Below, one piece after another: positions 25,539 to 33,540 of a stretch of DNA of 64,000 bases; position 1 is the stretch's first letter; every line of letters starts with the position of its first letter. A program made the position numbers and the translations under genes. Origin of the DNA: VFMC01 sp040380855. Its GTDB lineage: Bacteria; Actinomycetota; Acidimicrobiia; Acidimicrobiales; Ilumatobacteraceae. The notes below the pieces were generated by a model. The model made no database searches, had not been told where the DNA came from, and saw only the letters and a list, made by a program, of their open reading frames with translations. The stretch is from NCBI GenBank assembly GCA_040380855.1, contig JBEIIG010000001.1:62001-126000 (forward strand), written 5' to 3'.

Positions 25539-26945
25539 ATGCAACCGACCGACGGCGCGATGCGGTTCACCGTCGTCGGCGGCGGAATCGCCGGACTGGC
25601 TGCTGCGCACCGGCTGCTCACGCGTGCCGCGGCACGCGGGCTCGACGTGGAGGTGACCGTCCGCGAGGCCGAGCCGACCCTCGGTGGGAAGATCCGCACG
25701 AGTCCGTTCGCCGGGCTCGACGCCGTCGACGAGGGGGCCGATGCGTTCCTCGCACGCGTGCCGTGGGCCGTCGGGCTGGCCCGCGAACTGGGGCTGGGTG
25801 ACCAACTGGTGTCGCCCGCCACGGGAAGCGCCGCCGTGTGGTGGAACGGTCTGCAGCCGATTCCCCCCGGCCTGTTGCTGGGCATGCCCACCGACCTCGG
25901 GCGTCTCGCCCGCACCCGGCTGATCAGCTGGCCGGGCAAGCTGCGGGCCGCCACCGAGGTGCTCCGGCCGCGTACCCCGATCGACCGCGGCCCAGGTGCC
26001 GACTCGATCGGCGCCTATGTGCGCGCCAGGTTCGGCGACGAGGTGCACGAGCGGCTCGTCGATCCGCTGGTGGGCAGCATCTACGCCGCCGATACCGACC
26101 GGTTCAGCCTCGCCGCTGTGGCGCAGATCCACGATCTCGCCGCCACCCATCGCAGCGTGCTGCTGGCCGCCAGGCGGCGACCACCGGCTCCCGAGGGGCC
26201 GGTGTTCTACGCACCCGCCCAGGGCGTGGGCCAACTCGTCGAGGCCGCGGGCACCGCCATCACGGCACTCGGTGGCACCATTCGCCGCGGCTCCGCTGTG
26301 GCACGCCTCGAGCGCGACGAGAAGGGCTGGCGGGTCGACGACGAAGCAGCCGACGCAGTGGTGCTCGCCTGCCCGGCCTGGGCTGCGGCACCGCTGGTGG
26401 CGGCCGTCGACGGGTCGTCCGGCAGCACCGCTGCTGGGCTGGCCGCGATCGAGTACGCCGACGTGGCGATGGTGACGATTGCCGTGCCGAAGCGCACCTG
26501 GCCCGCCCGGCTCGCCGGCATGAGCGGATACCTGGTGCCGAAACCGGCGCAGCGACTGGTGACCGCAGTGTCGTTCGGTTCACAGAAGTGGGCTCACTGG
26601 CAGACGACCGAGTCGGTGGTGCTGCGCATCTCGCTCGGACGCGACGGCCTGCCGGTGATGCATCTCGGCGACGAGCAACTGCTCGAGGCGGCGCTACGCG
26701 AGACCGGCGAGCACCTCGGGGTCGCGCTCGAGGCCTCCGCGGTGCGGATCACCCGCTGGCACCGGGCGTTCCCGCAGTACCGCCCCGGCCACCTCGATCG
26801 GGTGGCAGCGTTCGAACGGGCACTCCCTGCCGGTTTGGCCCTGGCGGGGGCGAGCTACCACGGCATCGGCATCCCTGCGTGCATCCAGTCGGGGCAGCGG
26901 GCCGCCGTCGCGACGCTCGACGCGGCCGTCGATCGGCGACAATGA
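25539..26945 (+). CDS. hemY: Protoporphyrinogen/coproporphyrinogen oxidase HemY/CgoX-like
   Basis: A 468-residue FAD-dependent oxidase. The dinucleotide fold GGGIAGLAAAHRL starts near residue 13, followed by EAEPTLGGKIRT and DEGADAFLARVPWAV, both typical of HemG/HemY oxidases. The C-terminus has the FAD-binding segment LALAGASYHGIGIPACIQSG. It oxidises coproporphyrinogen III or protoporphyrinogen IX; in Actinobacteria the former is usual. ATG 25539 has GAGGG about ten bases upstream. An alternative ATG at 25560 would still leave the FAD motif intact. Confidence 0.92.
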   Translation: MQPTDGAMRFTVVGGGIAGLAAAHRLLTRAAARGLDVEVTVREAEPTLGGKIRTSPFAGLDAVDEGADAFLARVPWAVGLARELGLGDQLVSPATGSAAVWWNGLQPIPPGLLLGMPTDLGRLARTRLISWPGKLRAATEVLRPRTPIDRGPGADSIGAYVRARFGDEVHERLVDPLVGSIYAADTDRFSLAAVAQIHDLAATHRSVLLAARRRPPAPEGPVFYAPAQGVGQLVEAAGTAITALGGTIRRGSAVARLERDEKGWRVDDEAADAVVLACPAWAAAPLVAAVDGSSGSTAAGLAAIEYADVAMVTIAVPKRTWPARLAGMSGYLVPKPAQRLVTAVSFGSQKWAHWQTTESVVLRISLGRDGLPVMHLGDEQLLEAALRETGEHLGVALEASAVRITRWHRAFPQYRPGHLDRVAAFERALPAGLALAGASYHGIGIPACIQSGQRAAVATLDAAVDRRQ

Positions 26946-27667
26946 CCGTCATGGAGCAGCCTCGCCGATCGACGACCCGCCGGTGGGGGATGGTGGGCCT
27001 CGTGGCCGCGCTGGCTGCATGCGGTGGCGCCGAACCCGCCGCAGTGATCGACGACTACCCGGTGTTCCAGGTGCCCAGCACCACCGTGGCGCCCACCCAG
27101 CCCCCGGTCACCGCGGCGCCCGCCACTGCGCCACCCGCCACGGCCGCACCCACCACAGCTCCTGCGCAGACCACCACCTCGACCCCAGTCGACCCGGTCG
27201 TCGCGTCGCCTCCCGACACCGTGGTGCTGCCTCAACCGCAGCCGCCACCCGATCCGAAGGCGGCCGAGCCTCGCGTCGAGATCGGCCGGATCGAGATCCC
27301 CCGGATCGGGCTCGATGTGCCGATGTTCGAGGGCGTCTCCCTCACCACGCTCGACAACGGTCCCGGGCACTGGCCCGGCACCGCGATGCCCGGCCAGATC
27401 GGCAACGTCGTCATCGCCGGTCACCGGGTGAGCCACAGCCGACCCTTCCGCCACATCGATCAACTCCAGGTCGGCGACGAGGTGGTCCTCTCCACCGCCG
27501 ACGGCCGGTTCGTGTACCTGGTCGCCGGCGCCCAGATCGTCGAGCCCGACGCGTTGCACATCGTCGACCAGACACCCGAGCCCACCGCGACGCTCTTCGC
27601 CTGCCACCCGCCCGGCTCCACCCGACAGCGCTACGTGGTCCACCTCGTGCTCCGCACCGATGGCTAG
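26942..27667 (+). CDS. Class E sortase with lipoprotein-type signal
   Basis: A 241-residue sortase. The N-terminal signal ends in LAACGGAEP, which looks like a lipobox, instead of the membrane helix found in most sortases. A Thr/Pro/Ala linker follows, then the catalytic domain with His in IGNVVIAGHRVSHS, Cys in ATLFACHPP and Arg in RQRYVVHLV. Catalytic His, Cys and Arg are all present. The ATG overlaps the stop of the heme oxidase gene (ATGA) and the 3' end overlaps lnt by 8 bases. Co-transcription with lnt is notable because Lnt would N-acylate such a lipoprotein. Confidence 0.85.
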   Translation: MTVMEQPRRSTTRRWGMVGLVAALAACGGAEPAAVIDDYPVFQVPSTTVAPTQPPVTAAPATAPPATAAPTTAPAQTTTSTPVDPVVASPPDTVVLPQPQPPPDPKAAEPRVEIGRIEIPRIGLDVPMFEGVSLTTLDNGPGHWPGTAMPGQIGNVVIAGHRVSHSRPFRHIDQLQVGDEVVLSTADGRFVYLVAGAQIVEPDALHIVDQTPEPTATLFACHPPGSTRQRYVVHLVLRTDG

Positions 27668-29168
27668 AGCAGCACTTGCCCTCGGGGCCGGATTCTGTGT
27701 CGCCCTCTCGCTCCCCCCATGGGGGTTCTGGCCGCTCGCGTTCGCCGGCATCGCACTGTTCGAGGTGGCGCTCGGCGAGGCACCCACCGGACGCGAACGG
27801 TTCGTGCGCGGCCTCGTGTTCGGTATCGGCTGGCTGTTCCCCGGGATGGGCTGGATGTGGTTCCTCACGGCACCGGGCTATGTCGTGGCCGGGTTGCTGT
27901 TCGCCGCGTTGCACGGCCTCGCGGCGTTCGTGGCCCCGATCGGTCCGTGGCGTGTGATCGGTCGCCCCGCTGCACACGCCGTGGTCGAGGCGCTGCGCCT
28001 CGCCGTGCCGTTCGGTGGCGTACCGCTCGCCACCATCGCCATCGGTCAGGCCGGTGGGCCGTTGCTGGGCGTCGCCCGTGTGGGCGGCGTCATCCTGCTG
28101 TCGTGGCTCGTGCTGCAGGTGGGCTTCGCGCTGGCGGGTCCGTCGCCGTATGTGCCCGCCATGGTGCGCCGCCACCGGGCCGGTGCACCGCACGGGGCCA
28201 TCGGGTTCGGCGTGGCCGTCGTGGTGCTGATCCTCGCCGCGGTCGCCCCCACCGGGCACGACAGCGGCCGCACGCTGCGAGTGACGGCGGTGCAGGGCGG
28301 CGGGCCACAGGGAACGCTGGCGATCAACTCGAACAGTCGCGACGTCGTCGAGCGTCACCTCGCCGCCACCGCCTCCATTCCCGCCGGGTCGGCCGATCTC
28401 GTCGTCTGGCCCGAGAACGTCATCGACGTCGCCCTGTTCGCCGACAGCCCCGAGCGCGCCGAGGTCACCGCCGAAGCGGCACGGATCGGTGCCCCGTTCG
28501 CCGTGGGCATCACCGAAGACGTGGCCCCCGGCGAGTTGGGTACCGACCCCGACGGCAGAGGCGGGTTCCTGAACGCCCAGGTGGTGGTTGCCCCCGACGG
28601 CGAGGTGGTGAGCCGCTACGACAAGGTGCGGCGCGTGCCGTTCGGCGAATACATGCCCCTGCGCGGCATCCTCACCGCCGTGGGCGCCCCGGTCGACCAG
28701 GTGCCACGCGATGCAGTGGCCGGCTCCGGCCCCGCTGTGCTCGACCTCCCCGACGGCACCCGGATGGCGGTGGTGATCTCGTGGGAGGTCTTCTTCGGCA
28801 GTCGGGCCCGCGACGGTGTGCGCAATGGCGGCGAACTGGTGCTCAACCCCACCAACGGCTCGAGCTACACGGGCACGATCCTGCAAACACAGCAGGTCGC
28901 CTCGAGCCGGCTCCGCGCTGTCGAGTCGGGCCGCTGGGTGGTGCAGGTCGCCCCCACCGGCTTCAGCGCATTCGTCGACCCCGACGGCACGGTGATCGAC
29001 CGCACCGGCGTGAGCGAGCAGGCCGTCATCAGCCACACCGTGACGTTGCGCGAGGGCAGCACCTGGTACACCACACTCGGCAACGCGCCGTTCCTGATGG
29101 CTGCGATCGCGGTGACGGTGCTGTCGATCGTGGCGGCGCGCCGGCTCAGAGTTCGAGCAACACCGTGA
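27660..29168 (+). CDS. lnt: Apolipoprotein N-acyltransferase-like, Cys to Ser
   Basis: A 502-residue membrane protein with six or so N-terminal membrane helices, a nitrilase-like domain and one C-terminal helix (FLMAAIAVTVLSIVAA). Lnt transfers a third acyl chain to the lipoprotein N-terminus. By alignment with E. coli the catalytic Glu is Glu252 (VVWPENVIDV) and the Lys is Lys322 (YDKVRRVPFGEYMPL). The nucleophilic Cys position (ICYE in E. coli) reads VISWE, with Ser374 encoded by TCG. Loss of the Cys would abolish the known mechanism unless Ser substitutes. The gene overlaps the lipoprotein-type sortase upstream and, tail to tail, dtd. Confidence 0.85.
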   Translation: MARAALALGAGFCVALSLPPWGFWPLAFAGIALFEVALGEAPTGRERFVRGLVFGIGWLFPGMGWMWFLTAPGYVVAGLLFAALHGLAAFVAPIGPWRVIGRPAAHAVVEALRLAVPFGGVPLATIAIGQAGGPLLGVARVGGVILLSWLVLQVGFALAGPSPYVPAMVRRHRAGAPHGAIGFGVAVVVLILAAVAPTGHDSGRTLRVTAVQGGGPQGTLAINSNSRDVVERHLAATASIPAGSADLVVWPENVIDVALFADSPERAEVTAEAARIGAPFAVGITEDVAPGELGTDPDGRGGFLNAQVVVAPDGEVVSRYDKVRRVPFGEYMPLRGILTAVGAPVDQVPRDAVAGSGPAVLDLPDGTRMAVVISWEVFFGSRARDGVRNGGELVLNPTNGSSYTGTILQTQQVASSRLRAVESGRWVVQVAPTGFSAFVDPDGTVIDRTGVSEQAVISHTVTLREGSTWYTTLGNAPFLMAAIAVTVLSIVAARRLRVRATP

Positions 29169-29598
29169 CCGGGCCGTCGTTCACCAGCTGAACCAGCATC
29201 TCGGTGCGGAACCGCCCGGTCGCCACCGTTGCGCCCTGCTCACGCAAGCGGGCCACCACGGCCTCGACGAGCGGCTCGGCCTGTTCGGGGCGGGCCGCAG
29301 CGATCCAACTCGGTCGTCGGCCCGCCGAGGTGTCGCCGTAGAGGGTGAACTGGCTCACCACCAGCACGGCACCCACCCCACCGTCGGCCTGCACATCGGC
29401 CAGCGAGCGGTTCATCACCCCGGATGCGTCGTCGACCACACGCAACGTCCAGATCTTGTCGGCCAACTTGCGGGCGGTCGCCTCGGTATCGGTGTGAGTG
29501 ACACCCACCAGCACGCACAGGCCTGCACCGATGGCGCCCACCTGTTCGCCCGCCACCGTCACGGCCGCCTCGGTCACGCGTTGCACCAGTCCTCGCAC
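29146..29598 (-). CDS. dtd: D-aminoacyl-tRNA deacylase Dtd
   Basis: A 150-residue editing enzyme that hydrolyses D-aminoacyl-tRNA and glycyl-tRNA(Ala). Both active-site motifs are present: SQFTLYGD and, at the C-terminus, NDGPVTVLLEL containing the cross-subunit Gly-Pro. The start GTG 29598 (VRGLVQRVTEA) fits the family N-terminus and has AGGA nine bases upstream; GTG 29604 is an alternative two codons longer. The 3' end overlaps lnt by 23 bases. Confidence 0.94.
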   Translation of the reverse strand: MRGLVQRVTEAAVTVAGEQVGAIGAGLCVLVGVTHTDTEATARKLADKIWTLRVVDDASGVMNRSLADVQADGGVGAVLVVSQFTLYGDTSAGRRPSWIAAARPEQAEPLVEAVVARLREQGATVATGRFRTEMLVQLVNDGPVTVLLEL

Positions 29599-29634
29599 GA
29601 GCACCGATCCTGTCAGGTGCGCCAGACTGGACCG

Positions 29635-30447
29635 ATGATCGAACTGCACGCAGGAGAGGCCACCGCACTCGTCAGCCCGGTCGACGGCGGCCGGATCGCC
29701 GCGCTGCGCGTCGGCGGGTTCGACCTGCTCGTCACCGGCGACTCGTCGTCGAACCCGTTGCACTGGGGCAGCTACCCGATGGTGCCCTACGCCGGGCGCA
29801 TCCGGCGCGGGCGGTTCAGCTTCGCGGGCCGCGAGCACCACCTGCCCATCAGCCTGCCACCGCACGCCATCCACGGGTCGGGGTTCACCAGCCGATGGGA
29901 TGTACTCGACGCCGGCCTCGACCACGCCGAACTCGAGACCGACCTCACCTGGTCGCTCGGCGGGCGGGCGCACCAGCACATCCAGCTCACGCCCGACGCA
30001 GTGGTGTGCGTGCTCACCGTCGTCGCCGGTGGCGAGGCCATGCCGGTCACCATCGGCTGGCACCCCTGGTTCATGAAGCCCACCGCCGACCGGCTCGCCT
30101 GTGCTGCGATGTACCAGCGCGACGCCGACGGCATCCCCACCGGCGAACTGGTCGACCCGCCCGCCCGGCCGTGGGACGACTGCTTCGTGCGCCCCATCGG
30201 GCCACTCCAGCTGCACTATCGCCTCCCGGGTCGCCGGGCGCTCGGGCAGGAATCGGGCCTCACGGTCACCGTGTCGAGCGACTGCGACCACTGGGTGATC
30301 TACGACCGACCCGAGCACGCCACCTGCGTCGAACCGCAGTCGGGGCCGCCCGACGCAGCCAACCTCGGGCTCGCCACCGTGCTCGCTCCGGGCGAGTTCC
30401 TACAGCGCTCCATGACGATCAGCTGGCTACCCGCCGGTAGCCTCTGA
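29635..30447 (+). CDS. Aldose 1-epimerase family protein
   Basis: A 270-residue beta-sandwich enzyme that interconverts sugar anomers. Recognisable are the binding segment MVPYAGRIRRGRF, the His of PPHAIHGSGFTSRW, the catalytic-type HPWF and the base region CVEPQSGPPDA with Glu. ATG 29635 is six bases after CAGACT. It immediately precedes a glycosyltransferase operon by four bases; the promoter of that operon lies within the last codons of this gene. Confidence 0.88.
   Translation: MIELHAGEATALVSPVDGGRIAALRVGGFDLLVTGDSSSNPLHWGSYPMVPYAGRIRRGRFSFAGREHHLPISLPPHAIHGSGFTSRWDVLDAGLDHAELETDLTWSLGGRAHQHIQLTPDAVVCVLTVVAGGEAMPVTIGWHPWFMKPTADRLACAAMYQRDADGIPTGELVDPPARPWDDCFVRPIGPLQLHYRLPGRRALGQESGLTVTVSSDCDHWVIYDRPEHATCVEPQSGPPDAANLGLATVLAPGEFLQRSMTISWLPAGSL
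30438..30443 (+). promoter_or_regulatory. Candidate -10 of the GT4 operon
   Basis: TAGCCT, eight bases before ATG 30452, embedded in the last codons of the epimerase gene. Confidence 0.4.
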
Positions 30448-30451
30448 TCCC

Positions 30452-31777
30452 ATGTCCGACCGCCCCTCCGGCTCGTCATCCGCCCGGGCGCGGGTCCTCG
30501 ATCCCGATGCTCCGTTGCGCATCGCCTACCTCACCTACCGCGGCAAACCCCATGTCGGCGGCCAGGGGGTGTACACCCGGCACCTCACCAAGGCGCTCGT
30601 CGATCTGGGCCACGAGGTGGAGGTGTACGGCGGCCAGCCCTACCCGGTGCTCGACCCGCGCGTGACGATGCACCAGCTGCCCAGCCTCGACCTGTGGAAC
30701 GACTACTACCCGGGCCGCATGCCGGCCTACTGGGAGCTGAAGACCAAGGCCGACTGGATCGAGACAGGCCAGCACGTGCTGGGCAGGTTCGGCGAGCCGC
30801 GGGCATTCAGCGTGCGGGCCCGCGAACAGCTCGAGCGCCGGGTGCGCGACTTCGACCTGGTGCACGACAACCAGTGCCTCGGCTACGGCATCCTCGACAT
30901 CGAGAAGATGATCCCCACGATCGTCACGCTCCACCACCCCATCACCCGCGACCGGGCGCTCGAGATGGAGCACACCAAGAACCGTCGCAAGCGCCGCAGC
31001 ATCGGCCGCTGGTACTCGTTCGTGAACATGCAGGGCAAGGTCGCCAGCCAGATGCCGCGCATCGTCGTGGTCAGCGAGAACAGCATCAAAGACATCCACG
31101 CCGACATGAAGGTGAGCCTCGACCGGATGCGCCTGGTGCCGGTCGGCGTCGACCCCGAGCTGTTCACGCCATTGCCGAACATCGCCCGCACCCCTGGCCG
31201 CCTCATCACCACCGCCTCGGCCGATGTGGCCCTGAAGGGGCTCAGCTATCTGCTCGAAGCGATGGCCAAGCTGCGCACCGAACGCGACATCACGCTCACC
31301 ATCATCGGCAAGCCCAAGGCCGGCGCCAGCGCCGATCTGATCGACCAACTCGGCCTACGCCCGCACATCCAGTTCGTGTCGGGTGTGCCCGACGAACGCA
31401 TCGTCGAGCTGTATGCCGAAGCCGAACTGGCCGTGGTGCCCAGCCTGTACGAAGGGTTCAGCCTGCCCGCCATCGAGGCGATGAGCACCGGAATCTGCCT
31501 GGTGGCAACCGACGGCGGCGCGCTGCCCGAGGTGACCGGCACCGACGGCGACACGGTGTTGCAGTGCAAGGCAGGCGACGCCGACGCGCTGGCTGCTGCG
31601 CTGCGCCGTGGTCTCGACGACGCCGAACTCCGGGCTCGCGTCGGCGAGGCCGGCCGCAAGCGGGTGGTCGAGCGGTGGAGCTGGAGGCACTGCGCCCAGC
31701 TCACCGTCGATCAGTACCGCGAAGTGCTGGCCATGCCGCACAACATCGACAAACTGCGCCGCAACGGCAGGCTCTGA
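30452..31777 (+). CDS. Family 4 glycosyltransferase
   Basis: A 441-residue GT-B retaining glycosyltransferase. The N-terminal domain has the glycine loop GGQGVYTRHLTKAL (nucleotide-sugar or phosphate binding) and the C-terminal domain has VPVGVDPELFTPLP and the E-x7-E motif within SLYEGFSLPAIEAMSTG. The donor is unknown. First of three coupled genes (methyltransferase, alpha/alpha-barrel protein), suggesting one pathway for a methylated glycoconjugate. Confidence 0.9.
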   Translation: MSDRPSGSSSARARVLDPDAPLRIAYLTYRGKPHVGGQGVYTRHLTKALVDLGHEVEVYGGQPYPVLDPRVTMHQLPSLDLWNDYYPGRMPAYWELKTKADWIETGQHVLGRFGEPRAFSVRAREQLERRVRDFDLVHDNQCLGYGILDIEKMIPTIVTLHHPITRDRALEMEHTKNRRKRRSIGRWYSFVNMQGKVASQMPRIVVVSENSIKDIHADMKVSLDRMRLVPVGVDPELFTPLPNIARTPGRLITTASADVALKGLSYLLEAMAKLRTERDITLTIIGKPKAGASADLIDQLGLRPHIQFVSGVPDERIVELYAEAELAVVPSLYEGFSLPAIEAMSTGICLVATDGGALPEVTGTDGDTVLQCKAGDADALAAALRRGLDDAELRARVGEAGRKRVVERWSWRHCAQLTVDQYREVLAMPHNIDKLRRNGRL

Positions 31778-31780
31778 GCA

Positions 31781-32497
31781 GTGCTCACCATCCGTTTCGA
31801 CCGGCTGGGCGTGCGCCCGGGCGATCTGGTCCTCGATGCCGGTGCCGGCTTCGGCCGTCATGCATTCGAGTTGGCCCGCCGCGGAGCCAACGTGGTGGCA
31901 CTCGACTACGCAGCCGACGAGGTGGTGGCCACCCGCGGCACCTTCGGCGCCATGGTCGAGGCGGGCGAGATCCCCGTCGAACGCTATGTGGGGGTGCTGC
32001 GCGGCGACGCCACCACGCTCAGCTTCGCCGACGACACGTTCGACCGGGTGATCACCAGCGAAGTGCTCGAGCACATCCAGGCCGACGTCGATGCGATCGC
32101 CGAGTTCGTGCGTGTGCTGAAGCCCGGCGGCACCTTCGCCGCCACGGTGCCCACCTGGTACCCCGAGAAGATCAACTGGATGCTCAGCGACGAGTACCAC
32201 GCACCCAAGAGCGTGGGCGGGCACGTGCGCATCTACACGGCCACCGAACTGAAGGCGAAGCTGCGCAGTGCCGGGCTCACGGTCACCGGGTCGCACCACG
32301 CGCACGCGCTGCACTCGCCGTACTGGTGGCTGAAGTGCGCCGTCGGCCCGCGCCGCGACGACGTAGGCGCGGTGAACGCCTACAAGCGCCTGCTCGAATG
32401 GGAGATCATGGAGCGACCCCGATCGCTGGCTCTGCTCGAGCGAGGGCTGGCCCCGGTGCTGGGCAAGAGCTTCATCGTCTACGGGGTGAAGCGATGA
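31781..32497 (+). CDS. Class I SAM-dependent methyltransferase
   Basis: A 238-residue Rossmann-fold methyltransferase. Motif I is LVLDAGAGFGRHAFELARRG, and the post-motif regions FDRVITSEVLEHI and VLKPGGTFAATVPTW are typical of small-molecule methyltransferases of the UbiE/COQ5 type. It begins with GTG three bases after the glycosyltransferase stop and overlaps the next gene by four bases, so the three are one operon. Confidence 0.88.
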   Translation: MLTIRFDRLGVRPGDLVLDAGAGFGRHAFELARRGANVVALDYAADEVVATRGTFGAMVEAGEIPVERYVGVLRGDATTLSFADDTFDRVITSEVLEHIQADVDAIAEFVRVLKPGGTFAATVPTWYPEKINWMLSDEYHAPKSVGGHVRIYTATELKAKLRSAGLTVTGSHHAHALHSPYWWLKCAVGPRRDDVGAVNAYKRLLEWEIMERPRSLALLERGLAPVLGKSFIVYGVKR

Positions 32498-33540
32498 ACC
32501 GCCGGGCGCAGGTGAGCGTGCCGCATCTCGAGGGTGTGCTCAGCGCCGACGAGGTGATCGTGAGCGCCGAGTGGATCGCCGGGCTCCAGGTTCCATCAGG
32601 GATGATCCCGTGGTGGCCCGGCGGTCACTGCGATCCCTGGAACCACGTCGAGACGGCCATGGCGCTCGATGTGGCGGGCTTCCACACTGAGGCCGAGCGC
32701 GCCTACGACTGGCTGGCCGACATGCAGCGCGACGACGGCAGCTGGTGGAACTACTACCTGCCCGACGGTTCGGTGGAAGAGGCCAAGCTCGACACCAACG
32801 TGTGTGCGTACGTGGCCACCGGGGTGTGGCACCACTGGCTGTGCACCCGCGACCGAGCCTTCGTCGACCATCTCTGGCCGGTGGTCGAGCGCGCGATCGA
32901 CTGGGTGCTCGGTATGCGCCGGCCCGACGGCACGGTGCTGTGGGCCTGCACCGAGTTCGATCGACCGTGGGACTATGCCCTCCTCACCGGGTCGGCCAGT
33001 ATCGCCCACGCCCTCGAGTGCGCGGTCCAGTTGGCCGAGCTGGCACTGTCACCCCGCCCCGACTGGGCCGAGGCGGCCGATGTGCTCACCCTCGCCATCA
33101 CCGACCGGCCCGAGGCGTTCGAACCCAAGCAGCGTTGGGCGATGGACTGGTACTACCCCGTGCTCACGGGCGCGCTCAGCGGCGAGGCCGCGAAGGCGCA
33201 TCTGGCCGAGCGCTGGGACGAGTTCGTGATGGACGGCCGCGGGGTGCGCTGTGTGAACGACGAGCCGTGGATCACAGCGTCGGAGACCGCCGAGTGCGCC
33301 ATCGCCCACGCGGCCATCGGCGACCTGACCACAGCCACCGACCTCGTGGCCTGGACCCGGTCGCACCGGTTGCCGAGCGGCGCCTACTGGACCGGCATCG
33401 TCTACCCGACGATGGAGCGCTTCCCGTTCGAGGAGACGAGCGCCTACACCGCAGCGGCCGTCATCCTGGCCGCCGACGCCATCACGCACGCATCGCCGGC
33501 TGGGCACCTGTTCGCGCCCCGCGCTGCCCGGCACGGGTGA
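32494..33540 (+). CDS. Prenyltransferase-like alpha/alpha-barrel protein
   Basis: A 348-residue soluble protein made of repeated helical hairpins rich in Trp and Asp/Gly turns (YDWLADMQRDDGSWWNYYLP, AIDWVLGMRRPDGTVLW). This recalls terpene cyclase/prenyltransferase or six-hairpin glycosidase folds. The QW-like DGSWW motif favours the squalene-cyclase superfamily, but no DxDD or DxDTA catalytic motif is evident, so the reaction is unknown. ATGA overlap with the methyltransferase. The 3' end overlaps the convergent monooxygenase gene by 59 bases. Confidence 0.8.
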   Translation: MNRRAQVSVPHLEGVLSADEVIVSAEWIAGLQVPSGMIPWWPGGHCDPWNHVETAMALDVAGFHTEAERAYDWLADMQRDDGSWWNYYLPDGSVEEAKLDTNVCAYVATGVWHHWLCTRDRAFVDHLWPVVERAIDWVLGMRRPDGTVLWACTEFDRPWDYALLTGSASIAHALECAVQLAELALSPRPDWAEAADVLTLAITDRPEAFEPKQRWAMDWYYPVLTGALSGEAAKAHLAERWDEFVMDGRGVRCVNDEPWITASETAECAIAHAAIGDLTTATDLVAWTRSHRLPSGAYWTGIVYPTMERFPFEETSAYTAAAVILAADAITHASPAGHLFAPRAARHG

